A DNA stretch of 15,157 nt from Thalassiosira profunda (taxonomy: Eukaryota > Bacillariophyta > Thalassiosirophyceae > Thalassiosirales > Thalassiosiraceae), in assembly GCA_036939355.1 (NCBI GenBank), contig JALLAP010000293.1, positions 1 through 15,157 on the forward strand, given 5' to 3'. The stretch's first letter is position 1, and each line of letters starts with the position of its first letter. The position numbers and the translations under genes are program-made. The notes below the pieces were generated by a model. It had not been told where the DNA came from. It saw nothing but the letters and a program-made list of their open reading frames with translations, and did not search any database. Below are positions 7,343-15,157 of this stretch, piece after piece.

Positions 7343-8770
7343 ATGGCGCCCCAATCACCTCCTCCCACCTCGTCGACCCTCGAGCCGGTCGCCACGCTCT
7401 CGCCCGCCACGCTCTCCGGATCACCGGCGTGGGCGGCATCCTTCTCCATCGACGGCAAATACCTCGCCGCGTGCTTCGGCAACCCCAACACGTGCATCAA
7501 AGTGTGGGAGCACCGCCCGCCTCCGTTGAACAGCATAAGTGGCGGAAAGAAGAGTGGCAAGCGCTCCAATAAAGCTGAAAATGCGGGAATTGCAATTGCA
7601 ACGATAGAGGAGGAGGGAGAACAAAATTTAGGAGAGGAATGGGCGCTGATCGCGACGATACGGGAGGAGCACACGCGGACGGTCCGGTCGGTGGCTTTTG
7701 CGCCCACGTCCAGCACACTCGGCGTGCCGATATTGGCTACTGCATCGTTTGATGGCAAGGTGCTGATCTGGGAGCACTATCCCGACGACGCAAATAACTA
7801 CGCAGCCGAGGGCGAGAATGCCGAGGGAAGCGACAACCCCTACTTCGAACCGATCGCCCAACTGGAGGGGCACGAGAACGAGGTCAAGTGCCTCGCGTGG
7901 AACGCCACCGGGAGCCTCTTGGCGAGCTGCGGCCGCGACAAGACCGTGTGGGTGTGGGAGTGCTTTCTCCCCGGAACAATAGGGGGGAGCGAGACCCCGT
8001 CGAACGATCCCATCTTCGTCGATCCCAATCGGCGCGAAGGGGGGCAGGACCAGGGAGAGTTCGAGTGCCTGGCGGTGTTGCAGGGCCACGACGGGGACGT
8101 CAAGTCGATTTGCTTCGGGCCGTCGCACGGACAGTGGGGAGAGGGCGAGGAGGTGCTGTTCAGCGCGAGCTACGACAACACCGTCAAGGTGTGGGCCGAG
8201 GAGAGCGGGGATTGGTACTGCGCGGCGACGCTGGGGGCGGACGCGGTGCCGCAATCGATGCCAAATGCCGCAGAGGAACCAGTTTCCAAAGGTCCAGTAC
8301 ATGCGTCGACGGTGTGGTGCTTGGGCCTCGCTCCGTCCGGCGTGCGGCTGTTCAGCGGATCGGAGGACGGATCCTTGGCCATTTGGAGAATGTACACTGC
8401 CGCGGAACGACGGCGATTGTTTCCCCGGGCCGCCAACCGGAGCTCTACGGATGGACTGTGGAATTGCGTGGGCAAGCTGCCCGATGCCCACTCCGGCTAC
8501 GCCGTCTTGGACGTGGACTGCGCTCCCTCTCGCGCCGGACACGGCCGCATCGCATCGGGCGGGGGCGACAACGGCATCAACATTTATCGGGAGGAGACGG
8601 CCGAAGGGTCCGGCGGTTTGGACACGCCCAAATTCGCCATCGAGGCCATGGCAGTGGAAGCCCACGCCGGGGACGTGAACTGCGTGCGATGGCATCCCCG
8701 GGACGGAACCTGCTTGGTCTCGTGCGGGGACGACGGGGCCGTGAAGTTCTGGAAGTATCGGAGAGGATGA
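7343..8770 (+). CDS. CIAO1: CIAO1, WD40 protein of cytosolic iron-sulfur assembly
   Basis: The single-exon ORF encodes 475 residues and forms a seven-bladed WD40 propeller; blade ends are visible at about 53 (IKVWE), 141 (LIWE), 202 (VWVWE), 282 (VKVWA), 347 (LAIWR), 415 (INIYR) and 469 (VKFWKY). Sequences diagnostic of CIAO1/Cia1 rather than a generic WD40 protein include HTRTVRSVAF, LEGHENEVKCLAW, GRDKTVWVWE, DNTVKVW, HASTVWCLGLAPSG and AHAGDVNCVRWHP. CIAO1 is part of the CIA targeting complex with MMS19 and CIAO2, which hands Fe-S clusters to cytosolic and nuclear proteins, including DNA polymerases, helicases and the eukaryotic primase. It is longer than the roughly 340-residue animal and yeast proteins because of inserts between blades (about 62-95, 145-165, 208-232, 355-375), mostly Gly/Ser/Asp/Glu-rich and probably surface loops. 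The start at 7343 is the first ATG in this frame that precedes blade one. Confidence 0.93.
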   Translation: MAPQSPPPTSSTLEPVATLSPATLSGSPAWAASFSIDGKYLAACFGNPNTCIKVWEHRPPPLNSISGGKKSGKRSNKAENAGIAIATIEEEGEQNLGEEWALIATIREEHTRTVRSVAFAPTSSTLGVPILATASFDGKVLIWEHYPDDANNYAAEGENAEGSDNPYFEPIAQLEGHENEVKCLAWNATGSLLASCGRDKTVWVWECFLPGTIGGSETPSNDPIFVDPNRREGGQDQGEFECLAVLQGHDGDVKSICFGPSHGQWGEGEEVLFSASYDNTVKVWAEESGDWYCAATLGADAVPQSMPNAAEEPVSKGPVHASTVWCLGLAPSGVRLFSGSEDGSLAIWRMYTAAERRRLFPRAANRSSTDGLWNCVGKLPDAHSGYAVLDVDCAPSRAGHGRIASGGGDNGINIYREETAEGSGGLDTPKFAIEAMAVEAHAGDVNCVRWHPRDGTCLVSCGDDGAVKFWKYRRG

Positions 8771-9635
8771 GAAGCGTGTCTTTCCTCAGGTTGTTCTGGC
8801 AGTCCATTAGAAACTGCAGTAACTCCGTTGGCAAAGGGATCCTTCTAACATACTGAAAGTGGGGCGAGCCAACTGCTCGAGGTGGCACATGCTGAGATAG
8901 AGCGAGGTCAAGACTGTCCTCCTTTCAACAGTCCCCAATCCACCCGGACCCTCCATTTGGATTGATTTGCCACCACGTGTCGCCTACTTATGCCAACCAT
9001 CTGGGCAGGGCTGATCGACAAAGTATGTAGCTGTCACAGGTTGTAACGAATGGTAAAGTGATTCCACAGGCAACACAAGCGACGCGGTGCCGCCTGAAGA
9101 GAGGTCTTTTTTGCCAACCCTCTAAAGTCTTGTCACACTTTATGTGGGGTACATAGGAACTCCTACTTTATTGACTAAGTTAGCCTCTTGGCTCTTGGAA
9201 GAATCGCGGAAAGCTTCTCATGTCGCAGCTTTGCTTCCGCTGTGCTTCTCAGATTCTTTGTGTCCATCTCCAGCTCACGCACGGCAGACAAAGGCCGCCT
9301 ACAATACATACCTTCCTGACGTGTTGGACATCCATCGAACGAACCCATAAGTGCAGGCCCCGCATTTAGCAGCTTCATTCTTGGATCATGGCACAAAGGA
9401 ACGTCGCATCATCAACGTGGCAGCCGGCGCTTCTGACTGTGAAGTCTCATCAAAACCGAACCCGAACAATCGGCGCCCAGCGCCCAGCCCACGCCGAGCT
9501 GCACGCACCGCCGTTTTGCACGCCGATTGCAACCGTGCGCACCGCGGTGTGTTTGCAAACACCGAACGCATCGGAGAGTAAAGATGAGGAGACACAACTC
9601 GTGAATCTCACTGTGCAACAAGCAAGCAGCAAACC
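8771..9635. other. Intergenic region between CIAO1 and F-box-SPRY genes; one palindrome
   Basis: These 865 bases hold the CIAO1 3' region and the F-box gene promoter. Short open frames occur on both strands but none shows protein-like features or a family match. A G-box-like CCACGTGT lies near 8973. A 14-base palindrome is at 9549-9562. No tRNA or other RNA gene was recognised. Confidence 0.5.
9549..9562. promoter_or_regulatory. Perfect 14-base palindrome upstream of the F-box-SPRY start
   Basis: GTGTTTGCAAACAC is fully self-complementary and ends 73 bases before the ATG at 9636, a plausible place for a transcription-factor dimer site in the promoter or 5' UTR. The function is inferred from position only. 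Confidence 0.4.
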
Positions 9636-11144
9636 ATGAACGATCGGCACGTCCCGCGGCCCGTCCTGGCGGCGCTCCCCGAAGAGACTCTCCTCTCCAT
9701 CGCGTCCTACCTCTCTGTTCAAGACGTTCGTAGCCTGGCATCGGCGTGCCGTGCCGTCCGGTCGACGCTCGTCGCAAGCCAGGGCGCCAAGACCGTCCTT
9801 TGGACGCGCCGAATGGCAGCATCGTTTCCGAGCGTCTTCCAACGCGCCTTCGATCGAGCCGATGCTACGTCGGAAGCAGAAGACCCGATCGAAGTATCGT
9901 TCGTTGATTATTATCAGCTCCCCGTGCAGGGCTTATCCGAGCCCACCTCCGGCGAAGACGTCAACCTGCCACTGCTCACGAGCCTCCTTCCTCAGAGGTA
10001 CCCACGAAGCATCGATCCAGCCACGTTGCAATATCAAGTGGGCGACGTTGGAGATGCCTCCAAGAGGGTTCAGGAGGCTCAATTCTTCGGGCCGGTTGTG
10101 GGCGTGGGAGATCACTGCATCCGATCCGACGAGCCGTTTCCGGCCATGTGCCACGCCTCCTCGCCCAGCTCTTCCGCACCGACATCCAGGTTGATCGGAT
10201 GGAAGAAGAATCTCGAGCCTGCGCCCCCACCGAGCCGTCGCCATGCGCCATTGTTTCAGTTCCTATCGAGTTTGTCCCGTCTTTCGAGCACCGGCACCTC
10301 CGGCATGGATGCGCCATCCTCCACGGCAGCCGCCGGGGAATTCCCCAAGAAGGCAGGGAAAATGTCCCGAAGAGCGACAACGGAAACCGTGACATCCGAC
10401 GCGGATATGGAGGAGCTCTCGAGCAGCCTCGAGGAGACGCGGGGAGATGCAGAGTCTTCCGAGAATGATGAGACGTCGACGTTGTTGCCGCACATGGTCC
10501 CTCGAGAGAGTAGTGTTGTTGGCACGAACCGCCGCCATGGGCTAATGCAACGATTGGGAAAGCTCTGCCCTCGTACCAAGCCCTGCAACAACTTCCGACC
10601 CTTCGTCATTCCAACCGTCCTCCACGAATCGAGGACCATCAAAGGCGCCAAGCCACATCTGATAATCGACGTGACGCCAAGAACGGTCGCCTATTATGAA
10701 GTCAACATTGCCGGACGGGCGGAAAGCGTCTCGGCATCCTCGAAGACTCGAGGCGAGAACGAGCACCATCGAATTGTCGCCGTTGGCCTCTCCACACAGC
10801 CATTCCGCACCCAAGAGAATCTGCCCGGCTGGGACGATGCCTCCTACGGATACCACGGCGACGACGGGCGATTCTTCCACCGCGGACGGGCCGCTCCACA
10901 GACCGACTCGTCCCTCACGTTCGGCCCGGGCGATACCGTCGGCTGCGGGCTGGAGTACCACACCCGCAGAATCTTCTTCACGCTTAACGGCAAGCTCGTG
11001 CGATACGCATTCGACAAGGTCAAGAAGGACGACATTGAGAAGGGACTGTACCCCACCGTCGGCGTGGATAGCAACTACCCCATTTGCGTGAACCTCGGAC
11101 AGCGCCCATTCAAGTTCGACGTGGTCGATTTCGCTGCTGTGTAG
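9636..11144 (+). CDS. F-box and SPRY domain protein
   Basis: The ORF encodes 502 residues in one exon. An F-box is at about 11-50 (LPEETLLSIASYLSVQDVRS, with the usual Leu-Pro start and hydrophobic spacing). The middle, about 165-330, is Ser/Pro/Glu-rich and looks disordered. A SPRY domain fills about 345-500: a YYEVNI strand near 351, IVAVGLS near 380, GWDDASYGYHGDDGRFF at 398-414, DTVGCGLEY, FFTLNG and LYPTVGVDS near 470. F-box proteins are substrate adaptors of SCF (Skp1-Cullin-F-box) ubiquitin ligases, and SPRY domains bind peptide motifs in targets, so this is probably an SCF substrate receptor with unknown substrate. F-box-SPRY proteins such as the FBXO45 type exist in animals, but the long linker and overall divergence mean orthology is not implied. 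It converges with the CrtI-type gene, with 143 bases between them. Confidence 0.9.
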   Translation: MNDRHVPRPVLAALPEETLLSIASYLSVQDVRSLASACRAVRSTLVASQGAKTVLWTRRMAASFPSVFQRAFDRADATSEAEDPIEVSFVDYYQLPVQGLSEPTSGEDVNLPLLTSLLPQRYPRSIDPATLQYQVGDVGDASKRVQEAQFFGPVVGVGDHCIRSDEPFPAMCHASSPSSSAPTSRLIGWKKNLEPAPPPSRRHAPLFQFLSSLSRLSSTGTSGMDAPSSTAAAGEFPKKAGKMSRRATTETVTSDADMEELSSSLEETRGDAESSENDETSTLLPHMVPRESSVVGTNRRHGLMQRLGKLCPRTKPCNNFRPFVIPTVLHESRTIKGAKPHLIIDVTPRTVAYYEVNIAGRAESVSASSKTRGENEHHRIVAVGLSTQPFRTQENLPGWDDASYGYHGDDGRFFHRGRAAPQTDSSLTFGPGDTVGCGLEYHTRRIFFTLNGKLVRYAFDKVKKDDIEKGLYPTVGVDSNYPICVNLGQRPFKFDVVDFAAV

Positions 11145-11287
11145 CCGCGTTGCCTTCATGTTTGCACATAGATTCATAGATCGATGTAAGTAAAAGATAG
11201 AGATGTATTCATGATCAAGATGTCAAGGGCTGCACCTACCGTTCGATCCTCCGGCAGTAGTATCTCGGCGTTCAATCATAGAATCAT

Positions 11288-13238
11288 TCACCGCTCAATT
11301 ATATTGTTCAGCTTGTCGATTGCCTTCTCCGAGACCTGTTTGCTGCCAAGCAGTACCAGCTGGCAGGATGAAATAATGTATCAGTACAGGATGGGAAAAG
11401 ACGAAAGCAGCAACACGTATCCAAGAATCACTCACTGGAACACCGTTTCCAGGCCGGCTGCTCGCTCCGACAAATAGCACGTTCTTTTGAGATTTGCACT
11501 CGGCTGCTGGGCGGGTCAGCGATAGTTGGCCCAGGCCGTGGCTCAAACCGAATGGCACCCCGGCGGCGACGTTGTAATAGTCCGCGTAGGTTCCCGGGGT
11601 ATCTACCATCTCATCCAAGATTGATTCTCGCAGATTCTCCAACCCCTTCAGTACCGAGAGCCTCTGAAGCACTGCTTCTCTCGCATCATCGATTACGTCC
11701 GCGTCGAATTGTTGCTTGTACGCCTCAATGGCCTCGTCTCTGGGCAGGGATGCCAACTCTTCGTTCCTCGCCAATGTGGAGCACGGCACGAGGACCATGA
11801 TCGAATCGCAGCCCGCTGGACACGCAGTTTCGTCGGTTTGCGACGGCCTGTGCACGTAAAAGTTGAACGGCTGGCCCACTATCGAAGAAGATCTGTCATC
11901 AACACCGCCATCTCCTCTCAGAACAGCCCAGCTCTCGAGTGCATCGGATGTGGTGTTGGCGCTCATGAAGACATTGTGCGTATTGAGTTCGTCCAAGCTC
12001 TTCGAGATCGACCAGTGAAATGCAATCACTCCGCTGCTGTAGTCAAAGTTGCCGTTCCAATCATACGTCTCCTGATATTTTGCATCGGTCGAGGCTGAAG
12101 ATTGTGCAATGGTCTCGGTAGCAAATGGAACGTCGGCGTTGCAAATGATCAGATCTGCCGGGAGGAATCCCTGCTCTCCCTCGCCTTCTGCATCCTTCTT
12201 TCTCAAGAAATGGACTCCGTCGTCGTCCAACTTGATGACGGAAGTGTCGAACTGGAACTTTACGCCATTGTCCAGGCACAGCTGATGCATGGATTCGGCC
12301 ACCTGCCGGAATCCGCCCACAGGTGCAAACACCCCCGCTCTTGCATTGGTCGGATGCAATTCAATCGCTGCCAACAGCCCAAAGACCGCCGGGGCCGTCT
12401 TCCGCAGCACCCCGCCCCCGATCTGCCCCTCGTTGCTGTACGGCTCCAGACCCACGTACAAATCCTGGAAGGAAGCCAACGCCACCATCTTGGGCGACTC
12501 GAAGAGCGACGACAAAACGCTCGAATGCGGCTTCAGCGGCCAGCGCTTCCCTCCCTCCCGCAGCGCCTCGACCAGAAATGCGGGGAAGGACGGGAGGTCC
12601 AGCCTCTCTTCGATGAAATTGGGGAGGCCACAATCCAGGTAGGCGGCGCACGTGTCGAGGTATTCCTGCCACTTCCGAAAGCCGTCCGGCTCGATGGAGT
12701 TGAGCTTGGCAATCGATTCCTGCTCTGATATTTGCATTTGTTTGACCTCCTCCAAGCTGAAGTCGCCGGTGCATTTGGACCGGGGATATCCCACCGACAC
12801 TGCGTCCCCGTCGTCGAACACAACTTGATATGCCGGTATGCACTGCTTCATCTCCAATCCATATGCGCTGGCCGCATCCCCATCCCCACCACTTCCTCCC
12901 CTCGTGCTGCAATCCGCAAACAGCCTCTCGTACTCCTCTCGCAACAGCAGCAACGACGGGCCCCGCTCGTGCCGAAACGTCCCATATCCCGCCACATCCA
13001 CGTCGAAGCCGCCGCACCGCCCGCCCACGAAGTCCCGCCCGTTCTTCTCGAGGACGACGACCTCGGCGCCGCCGGGAAGGCGGGAGGCGACGCGCGCGGC
13101 GGTGGCGAGGCCACCGACGCCGGCGCCGATGATTACGACGCGCTGCCGCCCCGGCGCGTCGGCGGGGACGGAGAAGGCCCCGGCCGAAGGCGGGCGGGCC
13201 GCCAGGAGCAGCGCGAGGAACAGGAGGAGACGGTGCAT
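11288..13238 (-). CDS. Plastid-targeted CrtI/CRTISO-family carotenoid desaturase or isomerase; two exons
   Basis: Exon 1 is 13238-11436 and exon 2 is 11359-11288, together 624 residues. The ATG at 13238 gives a clean signal peptide (MHRLLLFLALLLAA) ending SAGA/FSVP at 21-22, the ASAFAP-type motif for entry into a complex red plastid; the open frame further upstream is not needed. The dinucleotide-binding motif GAGVGG (38-43) and the acidic residue ending the second strand (VVVLEK, E64) show FAD binding. The C-terminal half carries GVFAPVGGFRQVAESM and the family signature near the end (LSLTRP...NVLFVGASSRPGNGVP). This family desaturates phytoene-like carotenoids or isomerises prolycopene; in algae the CRTISO-like paralogues are hard to tell apart by sequence. 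Splicing restores the ending LVLLGSKQVSEKAIDKLNN before a stop at 11288, whereas reading on gives unrelated sequence. The exact substrate is not determined. Confidence 0.92.
11360..11435 (-). other. Spliceosomal intron, 76 bases, phase 0
   Basis: On the minus strand the donor is CCA|GTGAGT at 11435 and the acceptor CTGCCAG| ends at 11360. It sits exactly after the GNGVP codons of the family C-terminal motif, and the next exon continues with a helix typical of the family's last residues. Confidence 0.85.
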
Positions 13239-14078
13239 GTGCACGAGGTCATCAGGAGGAGCTGAGAGTGCTGTGTTCCTGTGTTCCTTGCAACAACCAA
13301 CTCGACCTGACTCGACCTCATTTCTTACCAGAAACTGGAACAAAGAAAGCAGACACAGCAAAAACCCAGTCAGTTAGCACCCAAGACTCAGCAGGTGTTG
13401 AGTAGATTCTGCCTCTGACGGACAATGATGTGGGATGGGGCAGGCTGCCTCTGAAAAGTAGCGGAGCACTGGCACATGGTCCTTGTTTGTCTCGTCAGAG
13501 CAGCCAAAGTCTAACTTCTTGCCTTGGAATTTGAGAGGAGACAGCCTGTCTCTGTCTCTTTGTTGAGAATGAAATAGACATATCGCATGTGGATTTGTTT
13601 CATCAGTTCCAGTTATATCCTATCCCATTTTGTCTTCACGTTGAGCAGCGTCAGAACCCGAAGGAACCTCTGTCTCCTCTTTCTTCCCTTCTTCTTTTGT
13701 TTTGGTTTTGGGGATTTTGGCCAGAATATTGAAACGAATCTGCTGGGCATAGAATCTTTGGCTTGAGAAACGGTCTTCATTGTAATACACCCCGCCACCA
13801 CTGCCACTGCCACTCCTGATGCAGCTCATGCGCATGTGACTGATAGTGCTCGTAGTTTTGGTTTTACCTCCACACCTCTTGGGATTCTCAGACTTTGCAA
13901 GAGTCATGATTCATATGATAGTGATAGTGATAGCAGAGGAGGCGGCACAAGAGAGTAGAGATAGGTATCGTAACCCGCTGCTGCGGTGACACAAGTGGAC
14001 ACAAAAATGAGGTCAGCGAGGAGGAGAGTATGTGTTTTCCTCAAAAAGAAGAATTATGATTATGAGATATTCTTTTGC
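13239..14078. other. Region upstream of the CrtI-type gene; no convincing gene
   Basis: These 840 bases include the promoter of the minus-strand carotenoid gene. A 95-codon minus frame at 13620-13907 begins with ATG and is Lys/Ser/Gly-rich. Its composition differs from the neighbouring genes and it matches no family I know, so I do not call it. A short GATAGT microsatellite lies near 13917-13934. Confidence 0.45.
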
Positions 14079-14375
14079 GTACCCTTTTGCTTCTGTCGCC
14101 AAAAGGCGTTATTTTTTGTGTAGATCAGTGATCAGTGTGATGATCATGCGCCCCTTTGTTTTTTTTTTGCGCGCCAAAGGGCGTTATTTTTTATCAGTGT
14201 TGTGCAAGTCGAAAGTGCAATGTGAGATCATGCGCCCCTTTGTCTTTTTTTCGCAAAAGGGCGTAATTTTTGGTATCAGCAGTGTGATGATCATACACCC
14301 CAAATGGGCGTTATTCTTTGGAGAACAGTGTGTGATGATGCGCCCCTTCGCCTTTTGCCGCACACATGGACGGCC
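14079..14375 (+). repeat. Irregular array of hairpin-forming repeats
   Basis: The right-hand motif, consensus CAAAAGGGCGTTATTTTTT, occurs four times (about 14099, 14175, 14254 and 14302). The left-hand motif GATCATGCGCCCCTTTGT or variants occurs at about 14142, 14226, 14289 and 14336. Left and right motifs are near-complementary (CGCCCCTTTG against CAAAGGGCG or CAAAAGGGCG) with a T-rich spacer, so each unit can fold as a hairpin. Spacing between units is irregular (62, 82 and 49 bases between successive ATCAGTG-like starts), with decay towards both ends. It could be a degenerate minisatellite or remnants of a small non-autonomous element. No terminal repeats or target-site duplication were found. 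Confidence 0.75.
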
Positions 14376-15114
14376 TTTTTGTTTTGGTAATAACCGAAAA
14401 CGAAAAAGGAATGTGAAGGGAAGAGGTAGAAATGACGGATGGGCTGAAGTGAAAAGGAAGAAAAGGAGGGAAAGGGACGGACCTCCACACAACTCCTACT
14501 CCTCCTGAACGAGTTTCCAGAGCAGAGCGCAGAAGGCAGACTAAGGCAGAGTTTGACAAACAGATTATGTTGGCCATCCGGCTACGATACTCAGCTACCT
14601 CTCTCTATGATAGCAATCAATGATGTGCCCCGGCTGGGACGGGAGCAATCGTGTTTGGCAACAGACAACCACATGCCCAACATTTTGGCGGCATCGAGTC
14701 CTTCAGTGATACAACAGAAAGAGCGCTGGGGAAACTTTGTGCTCAGCCTTTCTCAAAAGATACCATCCTAAAGAAAATACCGGGACAAATGAGTACCGTA
14801 CCTATGACCTTGAATGGTCATTGTGACAGAATTTTCCAATTGGGAGTCCTCCTTATTAAAACGGGTGTGCCCCCAAACAACTGCCCTTGAATTCCTACGT
14901 AGGCTTGGTATCGTAGAGATTTACGACGTACGATTGCGTAGCGGTAGCTAAACGGTTCGGGAGGGCCGCTCTTTGCAACAAAAAAGCAAGGGGAAAGCAG
15001 TTTTGTTTTGTGCATGCACAACACGTTGCTGTTGATGAGCCCAGCCCTGGCGCTCACACCCTCCGGCCCCAATAACCGAGGCAATTGCACCCCCGACGAC
15101 CACCGCCGACAACC
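14376..15114. other. Intergenic region and presumed promoter of the right-edge gene
   Basis: This region starts with a purine-rich plus strand at about 14395-14482. The rest has no ORF with family or codon signal. A 10-base palindrome CCTACGTAGG is at 14894-14903, sharing the TACGTAGG core seen next to the inverted repeat at 4771-4797. No RNA gene was recognised. Confidence 0.45.
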
Positions 15115-15157
15115 ATGGGCGACCTGCTCCGCCTCGCGCGCGAGTTCCAGGACAAAG
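15115..15157 (+). CDS. Start of an unidentified gene, cut by the right edge
   Basis: An ATG in a favourable context (GACAACCATGGGC) opens a frame encoding MGDLLRLAREFQDK, and the composition switches to the GC-rich, C/G-ending codons of the other genes here. Only 14 full codons are present, so no family can be named. It may also be the first exon only. Confidence 0.45.
   Translation, partial: MGDLLRLAREFQDK

Noticed and set aside
7628..8695. Minus-strand 355-codon frame over CIAO1
   Set aside because: It is antisense to seven well-conserved WD40 blades and has no family features of its own.
13239..13361. N-terminal extension of the CrtI-type protein upstream of the ATG at 13238
   Set aside because: Starting at 13238 gives a standard signal peptide with a SAGA/FSVP site. 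The upstream codons would bury it.
13620..13907. Minus-strand 95-codon frame, Lys/Ser/Gly-rich
   Set aside because: It has an ATG but no family resemblance; codon composition is unlike the neighbouring genes, and it includes a Ser-Gly simple repeat. A ribosomal-protein identity was considered and not supported. Transcript data would decide.
14032..14508. Plus-strand 158-codon frame with repeated MRPFVFF and KGRYFL words
   Set aside because: The peptide repetition follows from the DNA hairpin repeats; spacing between units is irregular and the peptide resembles no protein. Open frames occur on both strands over the same stretch.
14818..15090. Minus-strand 90-codon frame near the right edge
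   Set aside because: No motif or composition signal is present, and it overlaps the presumed promoter of the right-edge gene.
1..15157. A plastid-function gene cluster or operon-like system
   Set aside because: The primase, kinase, lumen protein and carotenoid enzyme all suggest the plastid, but they alternate strands and are mixed with CIAO1, F-box and MORN-RING genes. This is the expected dispersal of nuclear plastid genes.
1..15157. tRNA, rRNA, transposase or CRISPR features
   Set aside because: Intergenic regions were scanned by eye for tRNA T-arm sequences, transposase-like frames and regularly spaced direct repeats; none was found.

Overview
The window looks like nuclear DNA of a photosynthetic eukaryote with a secondary red plastid, most likely an ochrophyte (diatom, bolidophyte or related). 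The evidence is as follows. Genes alternate strands without operons. Introns are few and short: two are supported, 98 and 76 bases, both GT-AG and phase 0. Two proteins start with an ER signal peptide followed by an A/F cleavage motif of the diatom ASAFAP type, and one of these also carries a twin-arginine thylakoid-lumen signal. The gene repertoire is eukaryotic: CIAO1, F-box-SPRY and MORN-RING. The genus cannot be named from this sequence.

Layout from left to right: (1) a bacterial-type DnaG primase on the minus strand, running off the left edge, probably for organelle DNA replication; (2) diverging from it on plus, a type II membrane protein with an RgpF-like (rhamnan synthesis F) domain and one intron; (3) converging on that, a minus-strand phytol/polyprenol kinase; (4) diverging, a Tat-targeted thylakoid-lumen protein of unknown function; (5) converging, a MORN-repeat RING-finger protein on minus; (6) diverging, the WD40 cytosolic Fe-S assembly protein CIAO1; (7) an F-box-SPRY protein on plus; (8) converging, a plastid-targeted CrtI/CRTISO-type carotenoid oxidoreductase on minus whose last 23 codons lie in a separate exon; (9) about 1.9 kb without a convincing gene, containing an irregular array of hairpin-forming repeats; (10) the first 14 codons of a further gene at the right edge.

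The genes are not one pathway, but several point to the plastid: DNA replication (primase), prenyl-lipid recycling (kinase), lumen protein and carotenoids (CrtI family). I regard this as ordinary dispersal of nuclear plastid genes rather than a dedicated cluster. No mobile element, CRISPR array, tRNA or rRNA was recognised. The most unusual items are the long N-terminal extension of the primase, the RgpF-like domain in a eukaryotic type II membrane protein, the internally duplicated MORN array, the two-cysteine lumen protein, and the hairpin repeat array around 14080-14375. I did not find a clearly new multi-gene system.
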